Shown here in pieces: positions 45,513 through 54,325 of a DNA stretch of 64,000 nucleotides. Under the pieces are notes generated by a model. It ran no database searches. It saw only the letters and a list, made by a program, of their open reading frames with translations, and was not told where the DNA came from. The DNA is from an uncultured Hellea sp. (GTDB lineage Bacteria > Pseudomonadota > Alphaproteobacteria > Caulobacterales > Maricaulaceae): assembly GCA_938007935.1 (NCBI GenBank), contig CALLMD010000031.1, positions 95,981 through 159,980 on the forward strand, given 5' to 3'. Each line of letters opens with the position of its first letter. The stretch's first letter is position 1. Position numbers and translations under genes: made by a program.

Positions 45513-46049
45513 TTACTTGCTAGCGTAGCTTTGGAAATAATCCCAGACCGCCTCATCTTCACGGCTTGCCGCATCTCGCCATGTCGGCGCGGTCTCGGCG
45601 TTTAAAACTACGCCATGCGAATTCGTTATAAAAACTGTCGGCGTCCCGACAATGGATTCCACGCCAAATTTTTGCGCTTGGTCTATATTGCGATCCTTTT
45701 GCCCGACATCGACATATGCAAGTTTATAATTATTTTGAATGAGCGTGCGAAAGCGCGGCGTGTCAAAATACGCCGCAAGCGCGCGGCTATCGTGACACCA
45801 ATTCGCGCCAAAAACCAATAAGGCTTTTTTATTCTCTGCCTTCGCCGCCGCCAAAGCCTGCGCAATATCCGCCGCAGCATCTGCGCTTGGATCATAGGGT
45901 GTGAACTCGCTGTGATGATGGGCGTAGGACGTGCCGCTAGACGCTTTTGCGCCAGCGGGTTTGAACTGAACCTCTGGAGCTTGCTCCGTACTCGCATCAG
46001 AAGCGCATCCGAGTAAAAGACAGAAAAAAAGCAAAGCGGAGTATTTCAT
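45513..46049 (-). CDS. Thioredoxin-fold lipoprotein with CxxS active site
   Basis: 178 residues; signal and lipobox LLGC (Cys15). A His-rich linker (SYAHHHSEF) leads into a thioredoxin-7-type domain: ALLVFGANWCHDSRALAAYF, where normal oxidoreductases have CxxC but this one reads C85-H-D-S88, and GTPTVFITNSHG with the cis-Pro. With one Cys it may work as a monothiol reductase or isomerase, or bind a partner or metal. Periplasmic, lipid-anchored. It follows the repeat lipoprotein gene by 50 bp on the same strand and could share its transcript. Confidence 0.82.
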   Translation of the reverse strand: MKYSALLFFCLLLGCASDASTEQAPEVQFKPAGAKASSGTSYAHHHSEFTPYDPSADAAADIAQALAAAKAENKKALLVFGANWCHDSRALAAYFDTPRFRTLIQNNYKLAYVDVGQKDRNIDQAQKFGVESIVGTPTVFITNSHGVVLNAETAPTWRDAASREDEAVWDYFQSYASK

Positions 46050-46099
46050 GAGCTATAGTAACATAAAATATCTGCCCAAAGAAGAGAGGTAAATAATTA

Positions 46100-47965
46100 T
46101 TACCGCCCCTCCAATTCCTGTTCAAAGGCGATGAGATCATCTGCGTCAGCCTGGGAAATTTCGACACCTCTTGAACGAAAACTCTCAATCATAGCCTCTG
46201 CGCCTATTCCGCTCTTAGCCCCATATTGACCGTTACTATACGCGCCATCTCTGCGGTTGAATTGCTGCGTTCCGATTTCAGAGTTTTGATTCAAAGAGGT
46301 CCCATTTTGAAAAGATTCGGCTTCAGATAAACCTGCTAAAATTTGGCGTTGTTTTTTCTCAATCAACCTAATTTTGTGCATACTGGATGTGAGTTTAAAG
46401 TCAGGCAACTTATATCCATTGCCACTATCAACCATGGCAGACCCATCCACCTCCATATCATAGACCCTTTTGCGGATATCTAGCATCTCATCATTCAAGC
46501 TATTCAAACGTTCGACATCTGCCTCTGGAACGACATAACCAACCTTATCAGCCCGGGACTTCAATGTTGTGCTATAATTTTCAACGCGGTCCTGTAACTC
46601 GGCATATGAAGGTGAGTTTAAAGGCGCGTCCTGTGGAATTTCGCCGGCCCGCTTTTTATCCTGCCAAACGGTACTCCATTTTAACTGTGCTTCCATTTGT
46701 AAGCGCTGCTGTCTTAATGCTGGATTATTGGCTTCTTTTGCTTCGGTCATCGGCGCAGAAATTGCTTTTATGCGCGCGTCGATTTCTTTGATACGCGCAT
46801 AATCTTCGTCATTAATCATTGGCGGAGATTTGGGACTAATATCTCCGCCCTCTTCGAGCCATTTTTGCATCGCTTGACGTTCAGCATTAGTTTGGATTCT
46901 GTCTTTTTCCGCATGCAGCGCAATTGTTTCATCAATTTCACTTTGCAAAATCGCAACACCAGACTCCTGACTCAATTGAGTCAGGCTATTTTTAAGTTGT
47001 TCCGCTTTTTCCGCCGCCTTTAAAGGCCCTTCAATAGCTTGGATACGTATTTGCGTCTCCATCATGCCTTGCAAGAGATGCTTTGGAAGTTTGTTTATGA
47101 TTTCAGCTTGAGAGATTTTTCCGCCATTGAGTTGATTTTCCTTTTGCGCGTCCATCATAGCTTTAGAAAAGGACAGCATAATTTTTTGATTTTCGGCTTC
47201 GAGCGCCGAAAGCTCACTAATCTGAGTGTCGGAAAGTGATATGTTATGGGAGGCACCTAATTTATCTATGCGCTGTGTCAGGCGCTCAATTTTATTCGCA
47301 TTTTGAATTTTTCCCTGGAGTTCCATCAGGCGAGGATTGACATCAAATAATGAAGCGGCACTAGGATGCGGCCCTCTCGTCGCTGGGTCCAGTTTAGCCC
47401 AAGCTTGAACTTTTTCCTGTTGTTTTAACTGTCGCTCCATCTGCGCGCGTTGCAAAACCATGAGCTCATTGACCTCATCTTGGGATAAAATATTTGGAAC
47501 GTGAGCCTCATACTTCTTTCGAGACATAGCCATTTGCAGCTTGGTCTCTAAAATGCGATAACGGTTAGTATCGTCTTCGGACTGTAATCCATGAGTCCAA
47601 CTAGGCTGCGGACCTCTCCTTGCAGGGTCTTCTTGGTTCCAGTCTTTTAGCGCCTTATGATATTTTTGACGGGTTTGCGTGAGCTTTTCTTGAAGCGCAA
47701 TGTGCTCATCAATCTCTGCCCGTGATATATCGATCGGGTTTAAGCCCTGATACCTCTTTGGAAGCTCCGATGGATCATTTTGACCAGCAGAAGTTTTAGG
47801 TGCTGCCGCATTTTCATTATGACTTATATCTTGCGGCGCAGGCTCTGCGAGCTTTAAAATTGGCTCCGGCGAATTTGAGACTTCAATGTCAGTTTGCGGA
47901 TCCTTCGCGCAAGCGCTAAGGATCAAGCCCGTCATAATAGAGGCCGTAAAAATAAATTGACGCAT
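46100..47965 (-). CDS. Lipoprotein made of a novel 70-95-residue helical repeat
   Basis: 621 residues that I do not recognise. Signal and lipobox LSAC (Cys19), a Pro/Asn-rich linker, then repeats each opening with a short helix like ISRAEIDEHIALQ (about residue 80), LSQDEVNELMVLQ (160), LSDTQISELSALE (244), ILQSEIDETIALH (339), VPEADVERLNSLN (479) and ISQADADDLIAFE (603); a weaker one lies near 412. Many repeats continue with a long charged helix, a W...DPAxRGPxPS turn (109-122, 189-202) and a second helix ending R[IL]xxIxxxI. Gln, Lys and Glu are abundant; almost no Cys. Probably an elongated helical rod held at a membrane. Upstream of the thioredoxin lipoprotein, divergent from the AraC regulator. 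Confidence 0.8.
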   Translation of the reverse strand: MRQFIFTASIMTGLILSACAKDPQTDIEVSNSPEPILKLAEPAPQDISHNENAAAPKTSAGQNDPSELPKRYQGLNPIDISRAEIDEHIALQEKLTQTRQKYHKALKDWNQEDPARRGPQPSWTHGLQSEDDTNRYRILETKLQMAMSRKKYEAHVPNILSQDEVNELMVLQRAQMERQLKQQEKVQAWAKLDPATRGPHPSAASLFDVNPRLMELQGKIQNANKIERLTQRIDKLGASHNISLSDTQISELSALEAENQKIMLSFSKAMMDAQKENQLNGGKISQAEIINKLPKHLLQGMMETQIRIQAIEGPLKAAEKAEQLKNSLTQLSQESGVAILQSEIDETIALHAEKDRIQTNAERQAMQKWLEEGGDISPKSPPMINDEDYARIKEIDARIKAISAPMTEAKEANNPALRQQRLQMEAQLKWSTVWQDKKRAGEIPQDAPLNSPSYAELQDRVENYSTTLKSRADKVGYVVPEADVERLNSLNDEMLDIRKRVYDMEVDGSAMVDSGNGYKLPDFKLTSSMHKIRLIEKKQRQILAGLSEAESFQNGTSLNQNSEIGTQQFNRRDGAYSNGQYGAKSGIGAEAMIESFRSRGVEISQADADDLIAFEQELEGR

Positions 47966-48291
47966 AAAATCCCCAATACATAGTTATTCAATTATAACTT
48001 TATAAAATTGTTCTACAGGTTATGAGTGCAACTTCAAGATTGCATGGCATGTTACAGGCCAAGGATCTTCAGCTATCCAAAGGGGAAACTTATATTTAAG
48101 GACAAGCCGGACTTTACTTTGGGGTACTCGGATTTCTATGGTTGGCGCTTGAGGGAAATCTGCGTGTCACGACTATTATCGATATTTTCAATAGGTGCGC
48201 GCAAACAAACGATTGCGCAAAATTCTGAAATCTACAAAGACCGTTTCGTACTTAGGCAAGACGACGATAACCACGAAATGTCCGTAGTTTT
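47966..48291. promoter_or_regulatory. Divergent intergenic region, repeat lipoprotein / araC-type gene
   Basis: 326 bp, AT-rich near both starts. It must hold both promoters, but no clear -35/-10 pair or palindrome stands out. The one open frame here (48026-48295) has no ribosome site and no family features. Confidence 0.4.
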
Positions 48292-49368
48292 GTGAGTCAA
48301 ACCACTTCCACCCTCATAGCCCGCAATACGTCATCTCAAGAATTCATCGATTTTTGTAATGAGAAGAATATTGATATTGTTTCAATAGCAGATAGCCTTG
48401 GAAAGCTTTTGCTACCAGGGCCGGGTGTGCATTTTGAAGACTTCAACATTATTTGTGACTTCTATGAAGCTCTAGCACAAGCTGGAAATAATGAACATTT
48501 TGGCCTCGACTGGGCGCTGGCTCAAAATGATGATTTTAAAAATGCTGGTCCGATCACATTTTTAGCCAATAGAGTTCGCTCCTGGCGCAGCTTTATTGAA
48601 ATCAGCCTTGATTACATCAACAAATTTACCACGGGTTTTCGATATTCTGTCACGGAAAAACCAGACCTCGGTGTTTACGTCATTGAATGTGTCGTTCACC
48701 CGCTTGCAAGCCCTTGTAAACAGCTGCTGGAACATCACTTCGCAACGATTGCCCAAATGAGTTTTAGGGCTGTCCCAAATATGCGTTTTAGGACGGTTTC
48801 GTTCCAGCATAGTGGGACGGCAAAAAACCTTATTTTTGATAAAGCATTTCGGTGCCCGGTAAGTTTTAACGCGGCGACTAATAGCATGACGGCCGATTTG
48901 GATATCCTAAATACCTCACCGTCAAAGTCTGCCAAAGTCATTCGAAGGGGTCTCAATGCCTATCTTGATTTCCAGATTCGGGGGATAAAAAAAGAAAATG
49001 CCAATATTACGACCTTGGTATCAAGCCTAATTCCCAGCCTGCTGGGCGGCAGACAGATTGGTCTCAATCAGCTTGCCAATGCCTTGGAAATCAGTCCAAA
49101 AAAACTACAAAGATTGCTGGTTGAGGAAAATACAAGCTTTTCAGAAATTTTAGACAGAACACGGCGAACTATGGCCGTTCGCTATTTGTCGGAAACAGAT
49201 TTGACCCTTAAACATATCGCACAGCTTTTGGATTATGCGAGCCAGGAAACTCTGATTCAGGCCTTTTACCGGTGGCAGGGTATGACGCCCTCTAAGTTTA
49301 GGTCATCCGCAAAAAACAAAAAAAACGCGATCATGAACAGCCGCCAAACGCCAAAGACCCCAGCTTAA
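48292..49368 (+). CDS. AraC-family regulator, OruR/ArgR-like
   Basis: 358 residues from a GTG. The N-terminal part (EDFNIICDFYEALAQAGNNEHFGLDWAL and the following beta-rich stretch) matches the arabinose-binding-like effector domain of the OruR/OxoR type; the C-terminal two helix-turn-helices are clear (LNQLANALEISPKKLQRLLVEE; LTLKHIAQLLDYASQETLIQAF followed by GMTPSKFR). It likely controls the divergent repeat-lipoprotein gene or a distant catabolic operon. No strong ribosome site before the GTG, so it may be poorly translated or start elsewhere. Confidence 0.88.
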   Translation: MSQTTSTLIARNTSSQEFIDFCNEKNIDIVSIADSLGKLLLPGPGVHFEDFNIICDFYEALAQAGNNEHFGLDWALAQNDDFKNAGPITFLANRVRSWRSFIEISLDYINKFTTGFRYSVTEKPDLGVYVIECVVHPLASPCKQLLEHHFATIAQMSFRAVPNMRFRTVSFQHSGTAKNLIFDKAFRCPVSFNAATNSMTADLDILNTSPSKSAKVIRRGLNAYLDFQIRGIKKENANITTLVSSLIPSLLGGRQIGLNQLANALEISPKKLQRLLVEENTSFSEILDRTRRTMAVRYLSETDLTLKHIAQLLDYASQETLIQAFYRWQGMTPSKFRSSAKNKKNAIMNSRQTPKTPA

Positions 49369-49713
49369 CGCTCTGTTTGTCAATGAAGAGTTGGAGGAAG
49401 CTTATGAGCATCTTACAGTGGGCGTTATAGGCCTCTCAGTTCAGCGGCTTACTTTGGACGAATTTAAGCCGCTCAGTTTCGGCAAAATTTTGACTATTTG
49501 GAAATTACTTTCTCTTGAGCGGTTATCGGTTTATCTAATGTTATGAGTACCAGTTTTTAAGTATTTCCATCCAACAAAACGTGACCTAAGTCCGATTCCA
49601 CTTTCGGACAACTTATGTCCCAGACATTTCAGTCTTCCCTTTTCAAAATAAGCAATTGACGAGAGGCGTGAATCACTCAGACGACAAGGCCGAACTTTGA
49701 ATGAGCGGAGAAT
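49369..49713. other. Gene-free stretch after the AraC gene
   Basis: 345 bp without a plausible gene. The only structure I see is a hairpin GTCCGA...TCGGAC at 49590-49609 without a T-run. No repeats of known families. Confidence 0.5.
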
Positions 49714-50610
49714 CTATTGTGCTGCCTTTGTCACAAAGGCTTTCACAAACGCCGCCTCATCGACGAGGCTTTCATAGCCGAAAATCCACATGGCTTCTGA
49801 TGTGTCTGAAAAATCCAGACCGCCCGCGCCGATGGCTTTATTATTATATCCGCCTGCCGCAATGGTCACGTCGTCAAATCCTTTTCCGTTTTTGGAGAGC
49901 GCGAGCCTTTGTGCCGTCGTCCATATGGGACCTACATTCGGGTCCGCTAAGAGCGCAGGCCAGACGGCCGTGGCTTCGGTCCGAAAGCCCGGCGAACCAT
50001 TGCTCTGCTCATTGCCATCGGGGATTTTAACGTAATCAGTATTAGTTTTGACAAAACTGAGCGCCGCTTCGGACGTCACCCGCTCATTCCAGTCGCTATG
50101 CTGGACTAAATGCACATTGGTTTTCAGTGGCGCGTCCCGATAGTCTTTCAAGACATTGCGCAGAGTCTCGGCGCTGACATCGGATTGCCCGCCTTCCATG
50201 ATCCAAACGTGACCACCGGCCTTGAGGGTTTTGGTTACATCCTTGGCCAGTCTCTGAGTTGCCGCCTCCCGGTCGACATGGGCGTTGACCCAGTTGCCGC
50301 CAAAGGCATCTGCGAATATCGTTCCAGGATCTACATAGGTTCCGCCTTGCGTGCCATAGCTGCCGGAAACGGCGCGGTAATTCACACATTCAAATTTGGG
50401 ACTCGCGAGGAAAGTCGCGACAGCCGCTGCCGAGTGCAAATCATCCGTATCGGTCTTAATATCAAATTGAGCCAGAAACAAATCAGAGGCCGGATCAAAC
50501 CGCCCAATTTTTTCGGCCGCCTGGCAGGCATTGGTTTGCGGAGCGTCACCGGCGCAGGCCGCCAAGGCTAGGGAGGTTAAAACGGTTATTAAGGAAATAC
50601 CATATCGCAT
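49714..50610 (-). CDS. Hypothetical lipoprotein, possibly nucleoside-hydrolase-like
   Basis: 298 residues; signal and lipobox LAAC (Cys19). After the anchor comes FDIKTDTDDLHSAAAVATFL, a Asp-rich strand-loop like the metal/ribose site (DTDxDD) of nucleoside hydrolases, then alternating strands and helices (AGGHVWIMEGGQSDVS; NVHLVQHSDWNE). The order resembles the nucleoside-hydrolase-like DUF1593 family, but the match by eye is weak. GC is normal. No operon partner: the gene stands alone between the AraC gene and the small protease. Confidence 0.55.
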   Translation of the reverse strand: MRYGISLITVLTSLALAACAGDAPQTNACQAAEKIGRFDPASDLFLAQFDIKTDTDDLHSAAAVATFLASPKFECVNYRAVSGSYGTQGGTYVDPGTIFADAFGGNWVNAHVDREAATQRLAKDVTKTLKAGGHVWIMEGGQSDVSAETLRNVLKDYRDAPLKTNVHLVQHSDWNERVTSEAALSFVKTNTDYVKIPDGNEQSNGSPGFRTEATAVWPALLADPNVGPIWTTAQRLALSKNGKGFDDVTIAAGGYNNKAIGAGGLDFSDTSEAMWIFGYESLVDEAAFVKAFVTKAAQ

Positions 50611-50807
50611 GGGTAGAATTTATCGGTAATAGAGGCAGCTTTTGCAACCCTAAACAAAGAAAGTCCGTCTATTCGAAGAACAAAAGGCTCAGTGTCTTAT
50701 TTTTGGGCGATTGAGGACGCTAATTTTTGGTACCACAATTCCTTAAAGAGCTAACAATAAAATATAATCTAGTTTCACACCTTGAGAATAAATTTTATAG
50801 GCAGTCT

Positions 50808-51443
50808 ATGTCTTTCTTTGATTTTTTCCGCCGTAAACGACCTGCTCCTGCGCCCCGCCCTACCCCGTCTAAAACGGAACGCAGCGCCAAGGATGCAAAT
50901 AGGGCGCACGATATACGCCGTCACTTTTACAATGAAGCGGGGTTTCAATGTTATGCGAGTTTCTTTGCTTATTGGGAGGGATGGATATCGGCGGGGCATT
51001 GCCTGACCGAAAGTCATGATTTGTTTCCGCCCTTTGCAGGCGGTGAGCTGCGCTCTTGGCCGGGCGGGCTGGACGCGGCGCTGATGGGGTGCCGCCTGCC
51101 CGCTAAACGGCCCGAAGCGCCCATTATCGGACAAAGGGTTGTGATTAAGGGCTTTCCTGCGGGGTGCCGCACGTTGGAGCAGCGGCGCGGCCATGTCTAT
51201 ATTGAGCGCGGCGCGGGGAGCGGCACATGGATTGCCCATATTGAAACGCCCGATGAGCCCGTCGTGACAGGTATGAGCGGCGGACCCGTTATTGACGCCG
51301 ATAGCGGGGAGCCGCTAGGCATTGTCATAACGCGCAATAGCCCCGCCGATTTAAATAATGACCGCGACCCGGATGAGAGCTGTGATTTCATCGCCCTCTC
51401 GGCGGTTTGGGACGCGATTAAAAACGCGCAAGCTTATAGCTAG
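50808..51443 (+). CDS. Trypsin-fold serine protease-like protein, no export signal
   Basis: 211 residues from the ATG at 50808 (AGGC just upstream; an ATG-like frame extends to 50727 but adds a poor leader). A basic, Pro-rich N-terminus (FFRRKRPAPAPRPTP) replaces a signal peptide. The chymotrypsin-fold triad is recognisable: His in WISAGHCL, Asp in GGLDAALMG, Ser in VVTGMSGGPVI; GQRVVIKGFPAG forms a strand between. Trypsin-like proteins without a signal peptide are unusual in this group and may cut or bind an intracellular partner. Convergent, with a 4-bp overlap, to the MAPEG gene. Confidence 0.78.
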   Translation: MSFFDFFRRKRPAPAPRPTPSKTERSAKDANRAHDIRRHFYNEAGFQCYASFFAYWEGWISAGHCLTESHDLFPPFAGGELRSWPGGLDAALMGCRLPAKRPEAPIIGQRVVIKGFPAGCRTLEQRRGHVYIERGAGSGTWIAHIETPDEPVVTGMSGGPVIDADSGEPLGIVITRNSPADLNNDRDPDESCDFIALSAVWDAIKNAQAYS

Positions 51444-51856
51444 ACCAATTTCGCCGCTGTGCTGAGCGCCATAATAATAAGCAAGATAGCGGATAAGACG
51501 AAAAGCGAAAAGCGCACCAACACATTATTAGATGTGATTTGGACAATGGAGTGAATGACGCGAATGGCGACATAGCCCCAAGCACAGTAAAGCGCGAGCG
51601 GGGTGACCTTATCCATCAAGAATATCGTGAGCATAAGCGCATAAAAAATCGTCGGGCTTTCATGCAAGTGATTATAATTGTCCGCCGCCCAGCGCGCAGG
51701 CGCAGGAATTTTTTCGCCCAGTTTAGGATCGTCGATAAAATCTTGCGTACGTTTTGAAATCGCGTTCATCGCGGGAATACGCCGCTTATACATCACCACC
51801 ATAATGATAAGCGTCCAGATAATTAGTGCGAGTACCGGCGTAAGAAAATGTGACAT
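51440..51856 (-). CDS. MAPEG-family membrane protein
   Basis: 138 residues, four helices. LTPVLALIIWTLIIMVVMY is helix 1; a loop with KRTQDFIDDP leads to NYNHLHESPTIFYAL, the hallmark of the MAPEG (membrane-associated eicosanoid and glutathione metabolism) family, then IRVIHSIVQITSNNVLVRFSLF. Bacterial members may be glutathione transferases or peroxidases; substrate unknown. Short, normal family length. Confidence 0.88.
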   Translation of the reverse strand: MSHFLTPVLALIIWTLIIMVVMYKRRIPAMNAISKRTQDFIDDPKLGEKIPAPARWAADNYNHLHESPTIFYALMLTIFLMDKVTPLALYCAWGYVAIRVIHSIVQITSNNVLVRFSLFVLSAILLIIMALSTAAKLV

Positions 51857-51959
51857 GTGAAATCCCCTCTATCTTTTTTATTTTATGTCTTCATTCTGCG
51901 CATCTTTTATTTGCTTGGCAAGCCTATCTCTTGGCCCGTAATGCCGCTATAGCTATACT

Positions 51960-52541
51960 ATGAAACATGCTCTCTTATTTATCCCCTTCGTCATTCTTGC
52001 CTGCACGGCCGCGCCGCCTAAAGCGAGTGAAAAGCCCACGCAAGGCTTTACCGATAATGTTAGAACTTTTTGCGGCCAAGCCTTTGCCGGCACTATCGTG
52101 ACCACGGATGCCGCCGATGATGAGTGGCGCAAAGAGGATATTAAAATGCATGTGCGTGATTGTTCTGGGGAAGAGATTAAAATCGCGCTGCATGTCGGGG
52201 AGAACCGCTCGCGCACATGGATATTACGCGAGGAAGACGGTGTTTTTGCGCTGCGCCATGATCACCGCCATGAAGATGGTAGTCCTGACACCCTCACCTT
52301 TTATGGCGGGCATCTTGGTGAGCTAACCGAGACACGCGCAGAGTTTCCGGCCGATCAATCGACGAAAGACCTTTTTGACCGTGAGGGCATTCCAGTCTCC
52401 AAAGCCAACACTTGGGCGATGGAGGCCCGCCCCGCGGATAATCTCTTTGCTTATGAGATGCGCCGCCCTAATCGCGATTTTCGTATAGAATTTGATACGG
52501 CCAACCCTATCCCTGCCCCGCCGACGCCTTGGGGATGGTAA
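51960..52541 (+). CDS. Hypothetical lipoprotein
   Basis: 193 residues; lipobox ILAC (Cys15). The mature part contains FCGQAFAGTIVTTDAADDEW, RSRTWILREEDGVFALRHDHRHEDG and FYGGHLGE, ending PPTPWGW. The His/Asp-rich LRHDHRHEDG could bind metal. I have seen similar small secreted proteins annotated only as conserved hypotheticals. It stands alone, convergent with the next gene by 4 bp. Confidence 0.75.
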   Translation: MKHALLFIPFVILACTAAPPKASEKPTQGFTDNVRTFCGQAFAGTIVTTDAADDEWRKEDIKMHVRDCSGEEIKIALHVGENRSRTWILREEDGVFALRHDHRHEDGSPDTLTFYGGHLGELTETRAEFPADQSTKDLFDREGIPVSKANTWAMEARPADNLFAYEMRRPNRDFRIEFDTANPIPAPPTPWGW

Positions 52542-52545
52542 AGAG

Positions 52546-53067
52546 TTAATAAGGGTTTTGTTGGGGCGTACAGCTCTTATCCAGACATTGCCTTATCTTT
52601 TGAACCTGCTTGTCTTTCGCAGGAAAGACCCATGTCGGGCAAGGCGACACATTCAGGAGCGGTGGTTGGTTCTCTCGCGCCTGCACAAAAGCAATAAACT
52701 CATGGCCATTGGCGGGGGGCGAACTACACCACGGGCCTGCGCAACTTGTCTGAATATCCACGGGAAAGCGGGCTAGATGGCTATCATAGCGCGGGTCTTG
52801 CGCAACCGAATAACCCTCAAACCATGACCGAATGACTTTGGGCGGCTTGGGGCGATGATTGTAATGATTATAGGGCTCAGCTTGATGTGGCTCTGAGGTG
52901 AATTTACCCACAAGAATATAATAAAGCTTCTCACTGGATTTGGCCTCTTCCAACGTTCTTATCAGGTCGGGCTGCATACAGCTTAGCGCATAGGCGTTCT
53001 GTGATAGGCCTGCGCTCGATAGGATAAGCGCGCCAATAATTCTGGCAAAAACAGATCGAAATGTCAT
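52546..53067 (-). CDS. Secreted hypothetical protein with Cys-rich domain
   Basis: 173 residues with a Sec signal (ALILSSAGLSQNAYALS). The mature part has six Cys in spaced positions (SCMQ, SCAGPWCSS, SPCP, QCLDKSC) and a central strand LYYILVGKF, an arrangement like small netrin/TIMP-fold secreted proteins of proteobacteria. Six Cys suggest three disulphides, hence export and Dsb folding. Function unknown. Confidence 0.68.
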   Translation of the reverse strand: MTFRSVFARIIGALILSSAGLSQNAYALSCMQPDLIRTLEEAKSSEKLYYILVGKFTSEPHQAEPYNHYNHRPKPPKVIRSWFEGYSVAQDPRYDSHLARFPVDIQTSCAGPWCSSPPANGHEFIAFVQARENQPPLLNVSPCPTWVFPAKDKQVQKIRQCLDKSCTPQQNPY

Positions 53068-53080
53068 AGCGCTACCTCCG

Positions 53081-53139
53081 CTGATTAAGCCTATTCAGAC
53101 AGGTTTTAGAAAAACCGAACTGAATGCAGGCTTAATCAG
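53081..53139. repeat. 59-nt nested hairpin between two small genes
   Basis: Outer arms CTGATTAAGCCT / AGGCTTAATCAG are perfect over 12 bp; inner ATTCAG/CTGAAT and GGTTTT/AAAACC arms continue the stem with small bulges. No T-run on either side in the stem's immediate flank, so it may be a processed or stabilising RNA structure or a small palindromic element, not a plain terminator. It sits upstream of the 52546-53067 gene and downstream of 53166-53516. Confidence 0.5.
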
Positions 53140-53165
53140 GGTGATAGGCGAGGTTCACTTAAAGC

Positions 53166-53516
53166 TTAGCCTAAATCATAATGCTTGTATAAAGACAGTA
53201 TGAGGCGATCTGAGGCTGTCATATCATCTTCATGGGCGGGCTGTTCCCTGCGCCATAACTGCAAGATGTTTTTAATATCAATATCAGATTTTACGGGCGC
53301 AGATGCCGCCATCAGCAAAATATCTTCTTGTTTTGCCAATGACGATAATTCCTTGTCGCTCACTTCCGCATCAAGCGCCTCATCCTCGCCATATAAATGC
53401 GCGGCGCATTGATGTAATTGCACCTGCGCAATATCATATCGCGCAATAAGTTCTGACAGGTCAGCGGTAGAAATCTCTACGATATTAGGATTATATTTTA
53501 ATTGGTGCTGGTTCAT
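53166..53516 (-). CDS. Small acidic hypothetical protein
   Basis: 116 residues from the ATG at 53514-53516 (AGAG site upstream; a longer frame to 53579 has a poor leader). Acidic and helical, with ADLSELIARYDIAQVQLHQCAAHLYGEDEALDAEVSDKEL-type amphipathic segments and a C-terminal helix with SDRLILSLYKHYDLG. No signal peptide, no membrane segment, no motif I know. Stands between a hairpin and a cold-shock gene. Confidence 0.6.
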   Translation of the reverse strand: MNQHQLKYNPNIVEISTADLSELIARYDIAQVQLHQCAAHLYGEDEALDAEVSDKELSSLAKQEDILLMAASAPVKSDIDIKNILQLWRREQPAHEDDMTASDRLILSLYKHYDLG

Positions 53517-53777
53517 TTTAGTCTCTATTGTCTCTCTTGGCCTAAGCCACGTGAAAAGGCGCCCACGTGCGAGCCACATTGTTTAAAAATGTATTTGAAA
53601 CATCCCCCTAAACTTCCCCCCAATTAACGGAAGCCACCACATAGGAGTTTTAAACTCTATTGATAACGCAATCTTAAGAATAACTTTTAGATTGTAGAAT
53701 CACCAATAATGAAACCTAAGGCTTTAAGTGCTAAGATTCGGTTAACGGTCAAATAGATAAGAATACCTATAAAAAAA

Positions 53778-53800
53778 GCCGCCCCTGAAACAGGAACGGC
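53778..53800 (-). terminator. Rho-independent terminator of the cold-shock gene
   Basis: On the minus strand GCCGTTCCTG / CAGGGGCGGC stem with a 3-nt loop, followed directly by TTTTTTT (53771-53777). Another GC-rich palindrome (GGGCGC-GGC-GCGCCC) lies at 53812-53826 between stop and terminator. Confidence 0.88.
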
Positions 53801-53836
53801 GCATAATTTTAGGGCGCGGCGCGCCCCTGAAAAAGC

Positions 53837-54055
53837 TTAGTCAGCCATTTTGATGTTGTTGACAGCTGTCTTGCCTGAACGCTCATCAACAGCTGTATCA
53901 AAAGCAACCTTGTCGCCTTCTTGTAGGCCGTCAAGACCGCTACGCTGAACCGCAGAAATGTGGACAAAGACATCTTGTCCATCTTCGGGTTGAATAAAGC
54001 CAAAGCCTTTTGAGGTATTAAAAAACTTAACAGTTCCTGTTTTCATATCTGACAT
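53837..54055 (-). CDS. Cold-shock-domain protein (CspA family)
   Basis: 72 residues, single cold-shock domain. [21 protein letters not shown] carries RNP1 (KGFGFI) and [10 protein letters not shown] carries RNP2 (VFVHI). Binds single-stranded RNA/DNA and acts as an RNA chaperone. A strong AAAGGAA site lies before the 54055 start (54046 also possible). The 270-bp gene-free region upstream (54056-54325) is long enough for the structured leader typical of csp genes; nothing more specific is seen there. Confidence 0.95.
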   Translation of the reverse strand: MSDMKTGTVKFFNTSKGFGFIQPEDGQDVFVHISAVQRSGLDGLQEGDKVAFDTAVDERSGKTAVNNIKMAD

Positions 54056-54325
54056 GTGTATTTCCTTTCACGTCATAATGTGCCGGGGCTCCAACACGAA
54101 GCCGTGGCGTTAGTCGATGTCGGGAAGAGTAATATAGTAGTTCCCCGCCAAGCTTATCCCTTTTGGACAGGGGCGCGCTTAACGGATAGTAAGCCAGATT
54201 GTTCGGCCTTAGATCGATAAAGGGCATATGGTCGGGAAACGCGGCGAATGCAAGGCTTATTCTGCGATTGGCCTATCTCTACTCAGAGGCACGATAACGC
54301 CCACCCAAAATTTTAGTCGAAAATT

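Noticed and set aside
48026..48295. Open frame of 89 codons on the plus strand
   Set aside because: It has no ribosome site, no family features and odd composition, and it lies in a divergent promoter region.
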